64,000 bases of DNA from Huiozyma naganishii CBS 8797 (Eukaryota > Ascomycota > Saccharomycetes > Saccharomycetales > Saccharomycetaceae): contig NC_035923.1 in assembly GCF_000348985.1 (NCBI RefSeq), positions 186,001 to 250,000 on the forward strand, given 5' to 3'. Positions 1 through 11,344 of the stretch are shown piece by piece. Each line of letters begins with the position of its first letter. Position 1 is the first letter of the stretch. The notes below the pieces were generated by a model. That model did no database searches. It worked only from the letters and a program-made list of their open reading frames with translations, and had not been told where the DNA came from. Both the position numbers and the translations under genes were made by a program.

Positions 1-2706
1 CATTGTACTCGTAATAGTAGCCGGAATACTTCCCTCTATTGATACCGCACTGTTTTTAGTGGCAACAGAGTCAACACGACGACGGACATGCTCAGCGACT
101 CTTCTTCCATCTGCGATGATTCCATCAAACATCCCGCGCAGAGCTTTGCCTCTGTCGTTGTTTGAACCAAAGTTAATATCCAAATTGATAGATAATCTGA
201 ACGTTTCGGCGAAGAATAGTTCGTACGTTTCATCCGCCAAAACAATCATTCGAAAAGTAGCCAAATCAAGTACCTTTGGATGTATGGGATCAAGAGCCGC
301 GTTGGCCATTAAACTCTCAAATTTCTTTTTCTTCCTATTCTCCTTAATTTCAAATGGTATACTGCCATTCATGTCATTGTCGTCATCAGATAGATCGATA
401 AGGTTGAAGTCATCTGCCAATTCTAACGATTTTGCGTATTCAAATGATCTTTGCAAGAAGTTGCTGTTTGCCTGCAAATAACGCTCTGTTTGCTCAGATT
501 TGTACTTATCCTCATCAATAGAAACATCAGTAGGTAGCTCGATATTATTCTTATCTTGCAATTCGTTTCCAGTGTCGTGTATTATCTTTTCGGCTATATC
601 ATTTTCAATAGATCTTTGGGTTAGCTTATCTATAATCTTGCCGCTTTTCCAAGGTTCTGTCAAAAAGAGCAACCCTTCCGCCATTTGTAAAACCTCGTCA
701 CGTTGAAGTTCCCCATCATCGTCACTATCATAGAGCGAGAAAAAGTTATTTATCGACTCCAAAAGGTCAGGAGTAACTAGTTTGTCGAAACCAAGTATTG
801 TATCAGTCAAAGTTAGTTCGTTTAATTCACTCCGGTCCCATTTAACAAATAGTTTTGTTAAAAAGGCATTTCTCTGAGGGACAAATTTATCATCGTCACT
901 TTTTGTAGTTGTAGTACACCATTGGCATAACCTAGTCATGAATTGGACAAAAACATCAAACTGCATGTTGGATGATCCCGTTCCCATACTAATTTTATGC
1001 GTTTCAATACTTTGATAAAACATGTCATAGATATTTGACAAGTTATCATCGGTTAGATGGAACACCTTTGGTAGATGACGCAATTGTGTTTTCTTTACAA
1101 ACGTTTCGATATCCTGAAAAATGGCCTTTTTATATTTGTTGCGTTCCTGTCCTATAAGCTCATCATCTATAACGCTAAATTCCTTAAAAGCAGTTACCAG
1201 TAACGTTTGAAAGTGGGTGATCTGCCTGTACTTAATATCTCGTGAATCCGGGTGGGCACTCTCATGTAAGCTGTGAAAGTTAGTTTTTATTACCGCAATA
1301 AACATCCCATCATCTTCACTTGAAAGGATATCATCTGCATTCACCTTTAAAACAGCCAAAGCAACCTGGAATAACGATTTGGCACCATTCATGAAAAATA
1401 TATCCATTATTCTAACGGCATATTCTAGCGGCATTGATGTATAAAACAGCGATAAAAACCATGGAAGCGAAATGATAGACAATTGGATATCATGCTTCTC
1501 CAGGTGATTCCAAATGACAGGAAGCTTTTCTTCCACAAATGACTCAAATACTCTTTGATCTAACAGTGTCCCATACATGGTTTTGGAGTAATAACCAGGA
1601 ACGTAAATATCACACAGATTGCACAGACACCAGAACGCCTGTTCTTCAGTCATGTAGATGAGCAATGCGGCACATACTATATTCATAGCCTGACAATACC
1701 CAACGTCAGGATTCTTCCATGAATATGCCGTCAAAACATTTCTAAGTCTCTGAATCCCTTCTTCGGTTTGATAAGCGGAATATTCGGGCAAAGATCTTTT
1801 CAGGTCTTTTTCAATTTCCTCAGTCGCCTGGGATGATTTGTTTTTATTCGAAGACAAAAGCCTCTCGTACAAATCCTCATTTGCTTCCCGAAGAAACATT
1901 GAGCCTGAGCAAACATCCCAAATTTCGCCCCGCAATCTATTGGGAATTCCAATTCTTACCAGTTTTTGAAAGTAAAGAGTTCTCACCATGGATATATTTT
2001 GTCCGTTCTCTTTGAAATAATCAAACCATAGTCTTAACTTGGCCTTTTCCTTTGCTATGTCTGGACTTCCTGGATATCTATACGTTTGACCAAGCCCTGC
2101 AGGAGGGGCCCTAATGTCCTTTTGTCTTAACACATTCTTATTGATTAGAAACTCCGAATAGCAGGTACTTAGGAAGTAAGATAATCTCTTCACATTAGGA
2201 ATATTTTCTTTCAAATTTCTCTTCAACTGTTCGCAGAATTGTTCGGATTTGTACTTCAAACCAATGAATTGAATCAATATCTGGGTATTTGAATATAAGT
2301 GTATTGTCAAAGAAAATGCATACAAAGAAGATGGTGTCCTTTCGACCTTCTTTATAGTTGATATATTCAAAACCAAGATGCAGGATTTTTGATCAAAAGA
2401 ATCTCGAAACACTAAAAAGTGTGAGGTTAAATACAGCTTACCAGAAAACACATAGTGAACACTCGGTGGGCCATCTATGTTGGCAGCATGACTATTTTTA
2501 TCATTCGTAGACACCTTGAATGTCTGATCTCTTGCATGAATGCACTTAAATGAGATATCTGCATTGATATCAAGCATGATATTTTCATCCGCTGGCAACT
2601 TATATTCCAACTTAAACCGTTCATCTCTTGTTAATGTAGTACCAAAACTTTCTGCTATTTTATCAATGAAAGTAGCTTTTTGACGTAGCGATTCAAAGAA
2701 AGACAT
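1..2706 (-). CDS. GYP2: Gyp2/Mdr1-type Rab GTPase-activating protein (partial, C-terminus off the window)
   Basis: TBC-domain protein that stimulates GTP hydrolysis by Rab GTPases in membrane traffic. Reading from the ATG at 2706 gives 902 codons without a stop before the window edge. The family member in S. cerevisiae is about 950 residues, so roughly the last 50 are missing. The N-terminus begins [13 protein letters not shown], very close to the yeast protein. The arginine finger lies in [12 protein letters not shown] near residue 250 and the glutamine finger in [13 protein letters not shown] near residue 335, so the catalytic pair is intact. An acidic EF-hand-like loop ([12 protein letters not shown]) lies near residue 665. 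Next to it is TEL2 on the same strand, as YGR100W-YGR099W in S. cerevisiae. A single AGGGG element lies about 145 bases upstream. Confidence 0.93.
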   Translation of the reverse strand, partial: MSFFESLRQKATFIDKIAESFGTTLTRDERFKLEYKLPADENIMLDINADISFKCIHARDQTFKVSTNDKNSHAANIDGPPSVHYVFSGKLYLTSHFLVFRDSFDQKSCILVLNISTIKKVERTPSSLYAFSLTIHLYSNTQILIQFIGLKYKSEQFCEQLKRNLKENIPNVKRLSYFLSTCYSEFLINKNVLRQKDIRAPPAGLGQTYRYPGSPDIAKEKAKLRLWFDYFKENGQNISMVRTLYFQKLVRIGIPNRLRGEIWDVCSGSMFLREANEDLYERLLSSNKNKSSQATEEIEKDLKRSLPEYSAYQTEEGIQRLRNVLTAYSWKNPDVGYCQAMNIVCAALLIYMTEEQAFWCLCNLCDIYVPGYYSKTMYGTLLDQRVFESFVEEKLPVIWNHLEKHDIQLSIISLPWFLSLFYTSMPLEYAVRIMDIFFMNGAKSLFQVALAVLKVNADDILSSEDDGMFIAVIKTNFHSLHESAHPDSRDIKYRQITHFQTLLVTAFKEFSVIDDELIGQERNKYKKAIFQDIETFVKKTQLRHLPKVFHLTDDNLSNIYDMFYQSIETHKISMGTGSSNMQFDVFVQFMTRLCQWCTTTTKSDDDKFVPQRNAFLTKLFVKWDRSELNELTLTDTILGFDKLVTPDLLESINNFFSLYDSDDDGELQRDEVLQMAEGLLFLTEPWKSGKIIDKLTQRSIENDIAEKIIHDTGNELQDKNNIELPTDVSIDEDKYKSEQTERYLQANSNFLQRSFEYAKSLELADDFNLIDLSDDDNDMNGSIPFEIKENRKKKKFESLMANAALDPIHPKVLDLATFRMIVLADETYELFFAETFRLSINLDINFGSNNDRGKALRGMFDGIIADGRRVAEHVRRRVDSVATKNSAVSIEGSIPATITSTM

Positions 2707-3005
2707 GCTGATCTCTCGTCTTCGATGCTAACAAAAAAAGCAAAATAAAGATGATCGCAACGCCGCCCAACAAATATGCCAGTTTCGCTAGTCTAGAATG
2801 TCGTAACGTGGAATACACTGGCTTCAAGGTGTCTTGATGGTGCGGTAACAAAAGGGGTAGATTTTGAAACGCTCTTCTATTTAAAGGAATCTTGTTTTAA
2901 GTATTTTTGATAAAAAAAATAGGTGAAGAATTGAAAGAATTACAAATTTACAGGGTAATTCAGTTAACCGCGATGTACTTTTCTAAAACAATGCAATATG
3001 TAGTA

Positions 3006-5129
3006 TTATTCTATATCGATACCTTGCGCCGCTGCATCTACTACAATTTGTTGCATGAGTGCGCTTATTGATTCGTAGTTGCTTACTGGATAGGCACATG
3101 TATAAACAATTCTTAAAGTAGTCAAATAGTGAGTCTTGAACAGTTTATTGTGAGCGCCGAGATCTATCCCGTTAAGCCAACCGTGAGCTAACGGATAGAA
3201 AAACAGGGCTGCAAACTTTCTGAAATGATTGAGTTTTTTTATTGGCTTTGCTACGGTATCAAGCTTTTTTGATCTCCACTTGGTTCTACCGTTTGATATA
3301 AACTGATCATCTGCTTTTCCATACTGTCCTGCCTCCTCTACTAATAGGTTTGAGTTCGAGTCCCTTGTTTTTAACTCTGGAAGTTTCTTGGTAGGAAAAT
3401 CGTAGTTAGGCTTAACAATGTTTTTATCGTCAATCCCTCTTAGCTCTCTGGCTGCCATGCCAATGGAGCTCAAAATAGCCATTCTTTGCTGTAAAGAAAG
3501 TTCTGAGTTGAATAATATCGTGAACATGTCTGCTATTTTTTGTGGCACCACAACAGCTATGCTGACAAGTGCATTTATCCTCCATTGCTCAAAATCTTTC
3601 TCATCAAACGAGTTGTTCAACGTGGCTACATTCATCATTAAGTCATAGGAATAGTACTCAACTTCGGCTTGAAAGTATTGTTTCTGACGTACTAATCTGA
3701 CAGTTTGTTGAAACAAAGGTAATGATTCCTTTTCTCCCCCACTCTCGTATTCCTTTAACAGATCTTTCAGAAATACGATGTGTCGTTTACTTTTGACAGT
3801 AGCTGTTTCGTCATCACTGTCCATTTCACTTTCACTCACTTCGTCATCGCTATTCGGAAGCATAACATCTTCCAATAAGGAAGATGCTTCAATTGGGTTA
3901 GTTTTAGTAGACAGCGCTCTCCCGGAAGACTCTGGTATTTTTAAAGAGTCAAAATCGATCTCAACTCTCGATTCAACTATATTTAAATCAGGTATCCGTA
4001 TTTCGAAAGAGCTCTCGAATTTCAATTGTTGACCAGTTATTACTTTGGCAATGAACATTGTTCGTTCTCTATATTGGGAACTTGAATGATTCAACCGTTG
4101 CGTAACCATATTCAAGAAAAGGTCCGAATGAGATATTTTACCCAATTCGGGAGACCCTTTCAGCAGCTCCAGAGAAAATACTGTTAATTGAGATACCTGT
4201 GTATCCTGTTTTTCATCATCACCATCAGCATGTTCTTTCAATATTTGAAGCAGCGAGTATACATTGCTCAAAATGGTGTCATGGGACGAAATTTTTAGAA
4301 GTATCATTTGCATCGGAAGTGATTTGAGTTGTAATAAAACCGCGGTACTCATATCGTGAATTTGGAGACTTTTAAAAATATTTTGAATATCTGTTGTGTT
4401 GTCATTATTGATTCTCAACTCCAAATATGGAAAAATGGCTCTTCTAATAATTTTGTCCTTCTCCAACAAAGAAGCATTTTTTAAGATTAGAAGCAAGCAG
4501 TCAAAATATTGCTTAGACCGAAAAAACAGTTCACCGAGAATGATATCGCTGGCATACGTTCGGTGTAAACCCAATACTGCACTTAAAAAGTCTCCTAATA
4601 TTGAAAGTACTTGTTTGTTGTCTCGTATTTTAAGAAAATCGTTAATGAGGTATTCCCATTGAACTGACAAACAACTCAGGTATTCCAATATGCTGACCTC
4701 TTCGCTCAACAAATTGAACAACTTACTACCAAACAATAATGCCCTTACACTTCTTCTCAACAATACTGACTTTTCACCACATACGTTTTCAATATAATTG
4801 TAAAACCAGGGCACTTCCATGTACAACACATCTTTGAGGACTAATTTGAAGACTTGCTTTTGCTTTTGATTCTGCTGCAGATTCCTTTGGGTAAATTCCA
4901 CTATTTGAGAAAGTATTGAAAAAGATCGGGCAATGATTCTCACTAACAATCCTTGTGAGTTTTTTGATAAAGATAAGTATACTGGAATGACGTTTTTGAT
5001 GATGATCATAGTACCTTCAACATCTAAAAGATTGTAGTCTGCCTGACTTTCGATCTTCTGTAAGCAGTCATGGAGCACAGAGGAGCTGAACTCGGTCTTT
5101 AGTATAGCCAAATCCGTACCGGGAATCAT
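3006..5129 (-). CDS. TEL2: Tel2, telomere maintenance and PIKK-stability factor
   Basis: Helical-repeat subunit of the TTT (Tel2-Tti1-Tti2) complex, which helps fold and stabilise PI3-kinase-like kinases such as Mec1, Tel1 and Tor. It is 707 residues against 688 in S. cerevisiae. Recognisable conserved stretches are RIVFLKDL-like (HIVFLKDLLKEYE), FEQWRINALVSI, NSELSLQQRMAILSSIG, and the C-terminal FFYPLAHGWLNGID. An acidic Ser/Asp-rich linker sits around residues 420-445. In S. cerevisiae and its relatives such a linker carries CK2 sites used for R2TP recruitment, which here is inference. It is divergently transcribed from ESP1, as YGR099W-YGR098C, with a Reb1 site between. Its client MEC1 is encoded about 40 kb away in this window. 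Confidence 0.94.
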   Translation of the reverse strand: MIPGTDLAILKTEFSSSVLHDCLQKIESQADYNLLDVEGTMIIIKNVIPVYLSLSKNSQGLLVRIIARSFSILSQIVEFTQRNLQQNQKQKQVFKLVLKDVLYMEVPWFYNYIENVCGEKSVLLRRSVRALLFGSKLFNLLSEEVSILEYLSCLSVQWEYLINDFLKIRDNKQVLSILGDFLSAVLGLHRTYASDIILGELFFRSKQYFDCLLLILKNASLLEKDKIIRRAIFPYLELRINNDNTTDIQNIFKSLQIHDMSTAVLLQLKSLPMQMILLKISSHDTILSNVYSLLQILKEHADGDDEKQDTQVSQLTVFSLELLKGSPELGKISHSDLFLNMVTQRLNHSSSQYRERTMFIAKVITGQQLKFESSFEIRIPDLNIVESRVEIDFDSLKIPESSGRALSTKTNPIEASSLLEDVMLPNSDDEVSESEMDSDDETATVKSKRHIVFLKDLLKEYESGGEKESLPLFQQTVRLVRQKQYFQAEVEYYSYDLMMNVATLNNSFDEKDFEQWRINALVSIAVVVPQKIADMFTILFNSELSLQQRMAILSSIGMAARELRGIDDKNIVKPNYDFPTKKLPELKTRDSNSNLLVEEAGQYGKADDQFISNGRTKWRSKKLDTVAKPIKKLNHFRKFAALFFYPLAHGWLNGIDLGAHNKLFKTHYLTTLRIVYTCAYPVSNYESISALMQQIVVDAAAQGIDIE

Positions 5130-5472
5130 TTATCTATCCCTCTTACTAAGTCGTATGTTCCTTGACTTAGTTCAGCTCATCATTCAACCATGGTGCATTT
5201 CTGCTTTTGTAGCGATACCAGTGAATTTGTAGTTTTGTAGCGACTGATGGCCCTTACCCGGAATATTGAATTTATTGTTCTTCAAATGGTAAACAAAAAC
5301 CATATTCGCAGTTTTAGTGTAAAGTTCGAAGCTTACAGTGGTGGAAAGAAGCCTTTATTGTACCTTGGTTTAGCTAGTAAAGACAACTTAATCTCCCTAG
5401 CCCAGTCTGATTTTTTTTGTTTTTGCCTTTTAGAGGTGACTGTGTGTGAGCCTCATTTACTTAACTGGAGAA
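5130..5472. promoter_or_regulatory. TEL2/ESP1 divergent promoter with a Reb1 site
   Basis: Intergenic DNA of 343 bases serving both genes. TTACCCG at 5254-5260 is an exact Reb1 core, which normally keeps nucleosomes away from a shared promoter. The region is otherwise AT-rich. I see no other motif. Confidence 0.6.
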
Positions 5473-8400
5473 ATGGCTAATACAGAGGAACCTTTAAATG
5501 AGGTTGTTATAAATAAAACGACTTATGCAAGACCTACCGAAAAGATTGAAAAGACATTGAGCACGCTCGGTAAAGAGAATATTAACCACACATTTGTTTC
5601 TTTGGAAGAACGCTTCCAGGAAACTGAAAATGCAGTGTCATCATTCCTGAAAAAAAATGCGGATCAACTTATCCCTTATGATGTCGACCCACTTCATAAT
5701 AGTCTGCTTAGCTGTTACTTTCATCTACGCAGTATACATGCAATTGGCCAGGTAAAATTGCTTGTAAAAAAGCATCTGTCGATCATCGGGAAACTACTTA
5801 CAGCAAAGGTACAAAAGGACATGCTAATAAGAGCATCTGAGGAGATTATTTCATTGTACAACGAGAACAATATGGATAAGAAAAGTAAACTAGACGATGT
5901 TCTTCAAAGCGACTTCAAACTAGGGAACATTTACTATTTGTCGACATTGAAGATATTGACCTTGCAATTAATTATCAAATATAATCTGGTTGACGAATAT
6001 AAAGAAACAATACTGGAATTATTTTTACACGACGACAGGTACTTTTTTAAAGATCCAAAGTTGAAAATAAATCTTTTGATAAAACTACTTTTGAACTTCT
6101 TTGCAAAACTTGATGACTGCAAAACCCTTTTCGGCTTGAAGTTCCTACAATATCTGAAACAGTTTGACATTGATTTCAGTACATATATCAAGAACATTTC
6201 AAAAGAAGTATTCGAAAAGAAACTGATTTCAAGTTCTCATAAAGTTAACAGGGACAGTTGTTATTTCTATTATATTCGTTCCTACTTTTATCAGTTCCAA
6301 AAACAAGTAACGCAATTGAACACAATTACAATACAATCGCTTTTGTATGAAGACAGTGATTCTTCCATTAAAGATAGCGATTCTTTAGTAAAAAGCATTG
6401 ATTTCCCCAAAAAAGAATATTCGTACACAACCTCGCAAGTCTCCGAAAAGCCCAAACTCACCGAATCATCTGTGTACTTCTCAGGAACGACAATATCTCA
6501 TCTGAGACAAAAAATCAAAATTACTCTCTGTCTCTGGAACAGCTTGAATTTAGATAGTCAAACGATAACTAAGGGATTGACCAATATATTTGACGAAACT
6601 TTGATTTGGTTGAATACAAACCTGCGATCATTAGAGGAGTATAAGGAAGATTTGTTTTCAACTTTTACAGCGTTAAAAGAGTTTTGTTACTTCAATCATG
6701 AAGTGAAAAGACTGCGTAATTTGATCAATGTTTCTTTTAATGGATATGTTGTGTTCAAAGATTTTGAATTTTTAAGGGTTGCTACCGCAATGATGATAGA
6801 ACTTTACCTGGTTGAACATACCCAAGAATTGAGATCTTCGATAATTGTGATGATTTCCAAATTTATTGAAAGTGCCCGAGATAAAGCTCAAAAATCGGAA
6901 CTTTTTCTGCAGCTTTACAACTTTTTTGTGACAATTAATATTGAAGACATTTCAGAGCTTGTTACATTTTGTCAGCAAATTTGTTCCCAATGTTTAAAAA
7001 GCTGTGAACCTCAATTTCCACAAATACTAAGGAGTTGTTCTGAAATACAAACAGCAATCCTTTTAACACATCTCCCGATTTCACGGCAAACAACATGCAT
7101 AATGTCTCAATGGACATCAGTTACATTTAACTTATACCAATTACTAAGTCAGAACACTTCAATACCGGCACCATCCACGGTATCAACTGTAAGAAGTCCG
7201 CGATTCCATTACCTCTATAATTATGAAGTTTTACTCAAGGTATCTTTTTTTTTAAACCAAGAGATGACGCAGCATTCTTCATCAAACTTACCGCAAATAC
7301 TTCAAACTTACGAAAAAAAATGGCTGAGACGTTCAATAACAGCAGATACGACAATTTCACTTCTGGAAATCAAGTTTACCAAAATACTCTTACAATATCT
7401 CAACTTCTGCGCTTTCCACAAATCAGTCATCTCTCTCGTCGAGATGTTCAAGGAGAATGAGCGATATTATCGTCCGGTGATGCTTGTCTCAGAGAAATAT
7501 GTTTTAGAAGCTTTTGTCAACCTTCAAATGGTTGAGAAGATTGCTACTTTTGAAAAACAGTATACTCTTTTCAGCGAAGTAACCCTCCGTGACGCATCCA
7601 CAACCGATGTCATTGACTTTTTACATATTCAACTGCTTCTCTTTTTTTGGAATAACGATCCTGAATCATTTACCAATTTATTCCATTTGACCATTCCAAA
7701 GACCCGACCTGAAATTTTAGACGTAAAAAACTCAGCTAGACTAGGCGTGTCCGATTACGTCAATGTCCTTCTATTAAATGTACAAGTTCATTTGAGTGCT
7801 TCAAGATTGAATTTGATTTCCGACAATGTTATAGCAGCTGTAACAGAGGCCAAAAAAGCTCTAAAATTAGCATCATCTCTTTTAAAAAAGATGTTTAAAC
7901 TTTCACCATCATCAAGATTATGTGTTATTCGTTTACTATCTGAGACATATTCGGTTTTGTCGGACGCATACATATCTATTGGGATAGCCAGAGAACCAGA
8001 GTTCTATATGAAAGAGCTTTCTCGAGTGATCTGTGAACTGCGTGAACCCACTTGGGTGTTTAGATCCTTATATTCTCTTTTTGAATATTATGACCTCACA
8101 GTTCAGTTTCATCTTAAAGGAGTTACTTTACAGAAACTAAACAAAACATTTGATTATCTTCAAGGCGCCTATGATATCCACAGCTTAACAGTGTATTTAT
8201 ATTCTAATGGCGAAATCACTAAAATAACTCAATCCTTGGAATTATACTTCCAATTTACGGACATTGGCACAACGTTTTTACCATCTTACTGGAATCTAAA
8301 ATGTGGATCAGTGGTTGACGACCTCAAATGTCTTCCTTGCTACCGCCCATTGAATATAGTGAACAAAATGAGAAGGTTACTACGGCAAGTTTTAAAATTG

Positions 8401-10335
8401 ACTGAACACAATGCCTTTCTCAAGGAGTTTTTTAAGTCCAGCCTTGCTATCCCTTCAATCAAGCCAAAACACATCGACCTACCTACATATGGTTCAACTA
8501 CAGAATCACCTAGATCATCAAACATGACCCCCAGGACAAAGAGTTTACAACAAAAATTCGAGAGATCTGTGATAGTCCAGAAATTACAGCGCATGAAAAA
8601 ATATATTGAACAAGTGAATATCCATACTCTGAGACATGCAGAACAACACACCGTCTCTAATATTTATTTGTCTACTATTCTGCTATTATCAAACATTGAA
8701 GCAGACAGCACCTTTTTGAAAGACGATTTGAGACAAAGTTTCTTTCTATCAGATCTGTCACGTTATGTTCCCTTTTATTATGACAGAATAATGAGTTGTC
8801 TGGACAAAGACATTTATAACGAAATGTCCATACTACCGTTTGGATATATGGCGAAACAGATAGCAAATGAAAGAGCTAAAGCTTTGAGCATGCAACAGGA
8901 ACTCGACAAAGAGTTACTTGATTTTAACGTGATATCAATAGACATATGCCCTTTGACAGAGAATTTGGTCTTGACAAAATACGAGGGGCAATCTCATAGG
9001 AGGACCACCTTGCGGATTTCGTTGAAAGAGAACAGATCCAAAGATACACATTGCGGACACCTTTCATTCTCTGCTGCATTGGAGGAGATGAATACGATCG
9101 TTGAAGAGAACAATAAAACTACATCAACAGAAGTCACCACCCAGATCACCACACCCGAGGGACGTAAGAAATGGTGGCAGTCACGGTACCAATTAGATAA
9201 AAGATTGGAACAACTGTTAGAGAAAATCTGTAACTTTTGGATCAATGGATTTGCGGGGTATTTTAGCCCCCATTTAATTGACCAATCCCATTTTGCTGAA
9301 TTTAAAAGCGGTTTTTATGAGGTACTACATCAAACTTTACCTAGTAGGAAAAATTTCGCCACTCCATCGGCGTTTATTGAGATTGAAGACTGGATATTGG
9401 AAATTTTTCTCAAACTCGACCCTGAAAATGATAATTATATCAATATGATTGAAGATTTACTGTACTTTGTTTTCGATATCCTATTATTTCACGGTGAAGA
9501 AAATGCCTATGACGAAATTGATTTAGGTCAATGCTACGTTCAATTGGTTGACAAAATTAAGAAATACCAGTCTCACGTTTGCAACACTACTACATACTTG
9601 AAAAATCAAGTTTCGCATACTTTCCTGATTGTAAGCAGTTTATGTCATATCTTCCCATGGGAAAGCATACCTTTTTTAAAAGACATGCGCATTTCTAGAC
9701 TACCATCGTACAGAAGTCTGGTGCATTTGTTAGAGAAGAAGGGAGCTTCCTTTCCAATTAATATCTCTTTGGATACAAAATTGGGTATGATTCTAAACCC
9801 AAATGGTGACTTACCAAGAACTGAACTGAACTTCAAAGATACATTCCGACACCTATACGAGTCAACCTCGGATTCAAAGTTAGTATCAGGCGGTAAACCA
9901 AGCAAAGAAGAATACCTAGCAATGATCCGGGACTCTAATTTCTTTGTTTATGTTGGGCATGGAAGCGGCGAACAGTATGCCTCATTGCAAGAGGTTAAAA
10001 AATCCGAGTCACTTGCTGCCAGTCTTTTATTAGGTTGTTCCTCTGCAGAAATGAAGCGATGTGGTAAACTGGAATCGACAAACTCCGTTTATTCTTATCT
10101 CCTGGGAGGAAGCCCATTGGTTTTAGGGAATTTGTGGGATGTTACCGATAAGGATATAGACAAGTTTAGCCAGAGCGTGTTTGAAAAGATCGGGCTCATC
10201 AAGGACTTCCAAGGTGAAATATCTGGTTACAAAGATATCCCAGATGCTGTGGCCGAGTCAAGGGATGTTTGCCATTTAAAGTACTTAAACGGCGCAGCAC
10301 CAGTAATTTACGGATTACCGGCCAAGTTCACCTGA
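5473..10335 (+). CDS. ESP1: Separase Esp1
   Basis: Clan CD caspase-like cysteine protease that cleaves cohesin Scc1 at anaphase and is held inactive by securin. The frame is open from an upstream GTG at 5446, but the first ATG, at 5473, gives MANTEEPLNEV. This aligns with the yeast start and yields 1620 residues against 1630. The catalytic histidine is in YVGHGSGEQY (His1496) and the catalytic cysteine in LLLGCSSAEM (Cys1522). Their 26-residue spacing matches S. cerevisiae. The C-terminal signature WDVTDKDIDKFS and the end GAAPVIYGLPAKF are conserved. The long N-terminal helical region is well aligned but more divergent. The coding sequence is strongly AT-rich. Confidence 0.97.
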   Translation: MANTEEPLNEVVINKTTYARPTEKIEKTLSTLGKENINHTFVSLEERFQETENAVSSFLKKNADQLIPYDVDPLHNSLLSCYFHLRSIHAIGQVKLLVKKHLSIIGKLLTAKVQKDMLIRASEEIISLYNENNMDKKSKLDDVLQSDFKLGNIYYLSTLKILTLQLIIKYNLVDEYKETILELFLHDDRYFFKDPKLKINLLIKLLLNFFAKLDDCKTLFGLKFLQYLKQFDIDFSTYIKNISKEVFEKKLISSSHKVNRDSCYFYYIRSYFYQFQKQVTQLNTITIQSLLYEDSDSSIKDSDSLVKSIDFPKKEYSYTTSQVSEKPKLTESSVYFSGTTISHLRQKIKITLCLWNSLNLDSQTITKGLTNIFDETLIWLNTNLRSLEEYKEDLFSTFTALKEFCYFNHEVKRLRNLINVSFNGYVVFKDFEFLRVATAMMIELYLVEHTQELRSSIIVMISKFIESARDKAQKSELFLQLYNFFVTINIEDISELVTFCQQICSQCLKSCEPQFPQILRSCSEIQTAILLTHLPISRQTTCIMSQWTSVTFNLYQLLSQNTSIPAPSTVSTVRSPRFHYLYNYEVLLKVSFFLNQEMTQHSSSNLPQILQTYEKKWLRRSITADTTISLLEIKFTKILLQYLNFCAFHKSVISLVEMFKENERYYRPVMLVSEKYVLEAFVNLQMVEKIATFEKQYTLFSEVTLRDASTTDVIDFLHIQLLLFFWNNDPESFTNLFHLTIPKTRPEILDVKNSARLGVSDYVNVLLLNVQVHLSASRLNLISDNVIAAVTEAKKALKLASSLLKKMFKLSPSSRLCVIRLLSETYSVLSDAYISIGIAREPEFYMKELSRVICELREPTWVFRSLYSLFEYYDLTVQFHLKGVTLQKLNKTFDYLQGAYDIHSLTVYLYSNGEITKITQSLELYFQFTDIGTTFLPSYWNLKCGSVVDDLKCLPCYRPLNIVNKMRRLLRQVLKLTEHNAFLKEFFKSSLAIPSIKPKHIDLPTYGSTTESPRSSNMTPRTKSLQQKFERSVIVQKLQRMKKYIEQVNIHTLRHAEQHTVSNIYLSTILLLSNIEADSTFLKDDLRQSFFLSDLSRYVPFYYDRIMSCLDKDIYNEMSILPFGYMAKQIANERAKALSMQQELDKELLDFNVISIDICPLTENLVLTKYEGQSHRRTTLRISLKENRSKDTHCGHLSFSAALEEMNTIVEENNKTTSTEVTTQITTPEGRKKWWQSRYQLDKRLEQLLEKICNFWINGFAGYFSPHLIDQSHFAEFKSGFYEVLHQTLPSRKNFATPSAFIEIEDWILEIFLKLDPENDNYINMIEDLLYFVFDILLFHGEENAYDEIDLGQCYVQLVDKIKKYQSHVCNTTTYLKNQVSHTFLIVSSLCHIFPWESIPFLKDMRISRLPSYRSLVHLLEKKGASFPINISLDTKLGMILNPNGDLPRTELNFKDTFRHLYESTSDSKLVSGGKPSKEEYLAMIRDSNFFVYVGHGSGEQYASLQEVKKSESLAASLLLGCSSAEMKRCGKLESTNSVYSYLLGGSPLVLGNLWDVTDKDIDKFSQSVFEKIGLIKDFQGEISGYKDIPDAVAESRDVCHLKYLNGAAPVIYGLPAKFT

Positions 10336-10561
10336 CCATTTTATACATACAATGCATTATTTTTAAATATAACATAACAACAGCATTTTTTTATCGACAT
10401 TCTTACTTGATGACGTTTTATATTTGATATTTTTTGATTTTTCACTTATTTTTGCAAAATGCGTTTTGTAACCTAGGTTTGGATATTTAAAGGGAATACC
10501 ACAAACAATACAAAGGACAAAATACCGACCAATTGGCTTTGAACTATATATATATTTCCTT

Positions 10562-11119
10562 ATGGCTTTGCTATTTAGAGATGCTATGAAAAGACTTTCT
10601 TACCCGACGATAATACTCACGTCGTCAGCTCCATTAAACTCTGAACCCTCGAAATACCACGGTCTTACTATATCCTCAATGACATCTCTTTCACTAAACC
10701 CCAAACCGCTGTTACAGTTCAATTTACAACTACCGTCACATACTTCCCGTGCACTTCGGATGCACAATTTGTTTGCCGTGCATTTTTTAAGACCCGATTA
10801 TAAATCTATAGAGCTAGCAAAACGATTCAGTCAAGGTACAAGAGTAGGGGGGACTCACCCATTTTTGGGCCTAAAAAAACTCAAAGACTATTCACTCTTT
10901 CTTGGATCCGAAGAGATTGAGCTTCCATTATTGAAGCACGCTGAGAGGATCTTAATTTGTAAGACAAAAGACGCTTTCGTTGTACAAGACCACGAAATAT
11001 GGGTGGGGGAAGTAATTGATAGCATAATAAATTCACCTGAGGAGGAGACTGTTATGGGAGGTTTACTTCATTGTAATAGACGATTTTACAAGCTGGGGGA
11101 CACAGTGAGTGGAAAGTAA
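10562..11119 (+). CDS. Flavin-reductase-like (FMN-binding split-barrel) protein
   Basis: A 185-residue protein with the pattern of the flavin reductase-like domain family. It has HGLTISSMTSLSLNPKP (small residues that line the FMN phosphate and isoalloxazine), a hydrophobic strand LLQFNLQL, then FAVHFLRPDYKSIELAKRFS and a late GGTHPFLG loop. Members bind FMN and reduce flavin or partner substrates, and the real substrate here is unknown. The Arg/Ser-rich start could be a weak mitochondrial presequence (inference). The ATG at 10562 follows a TATATATATTT tract. The gene sits between ESP1 and ASK10, which are direct neighbours in S. cerevisiae. I know of no S. cerevisiae protein of this family, so it looks like an ancestral gene lost there or a gain here. 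Confidence 0.75.
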   Translation: MALLFRDAMKRLSYPTIILTSSAPLNSEPSKYHGLTISSMTSLSLNPKPLLQFNLQLPSHTSRALRMHNLFAVHFLRPDYKSIELAKRFSQGTRVGGTHPFLGLKKLKDYSLFLGSEEIELPLLKHAERILICKTKDAFVVQDHEIWVGEVIDSIINSPEEETVMGGLLHCNRRFYKLGDTVSGK

Positions 11120-11344
11120 AGCTGGTTGCGAAACTTTCTTACTGATGAGATTTCAATTGAACATCCAAAAGACCAAAGAATCATGATCCAGGTCAAGGTA
11201 GAAGTGTAATATGCAACAAATAATTACAAATTCAAATAAAGCAGTGGCCATGTTGCCACATTCTAATATATTTATTTGTCTATGTGGTATAAAGTATTTA
11301 TTCGTGTAGAAGAGTTATGAATGGAAAAGGAATTTTTAAAGTCA

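Noticed and set aside
3345..3365. tRNA B-box-like GAGTTCGAGTCCC
   Set aside because: It lies inside the TEL2 coding sequence with no A-box at a suitable distance.
5446..5472. ESP1 start at the GTG 27 bases upstream
   Set aside because: The nuclear yeast gene should start at ATG, and the ATG at 5473 matches the family N-terminus.
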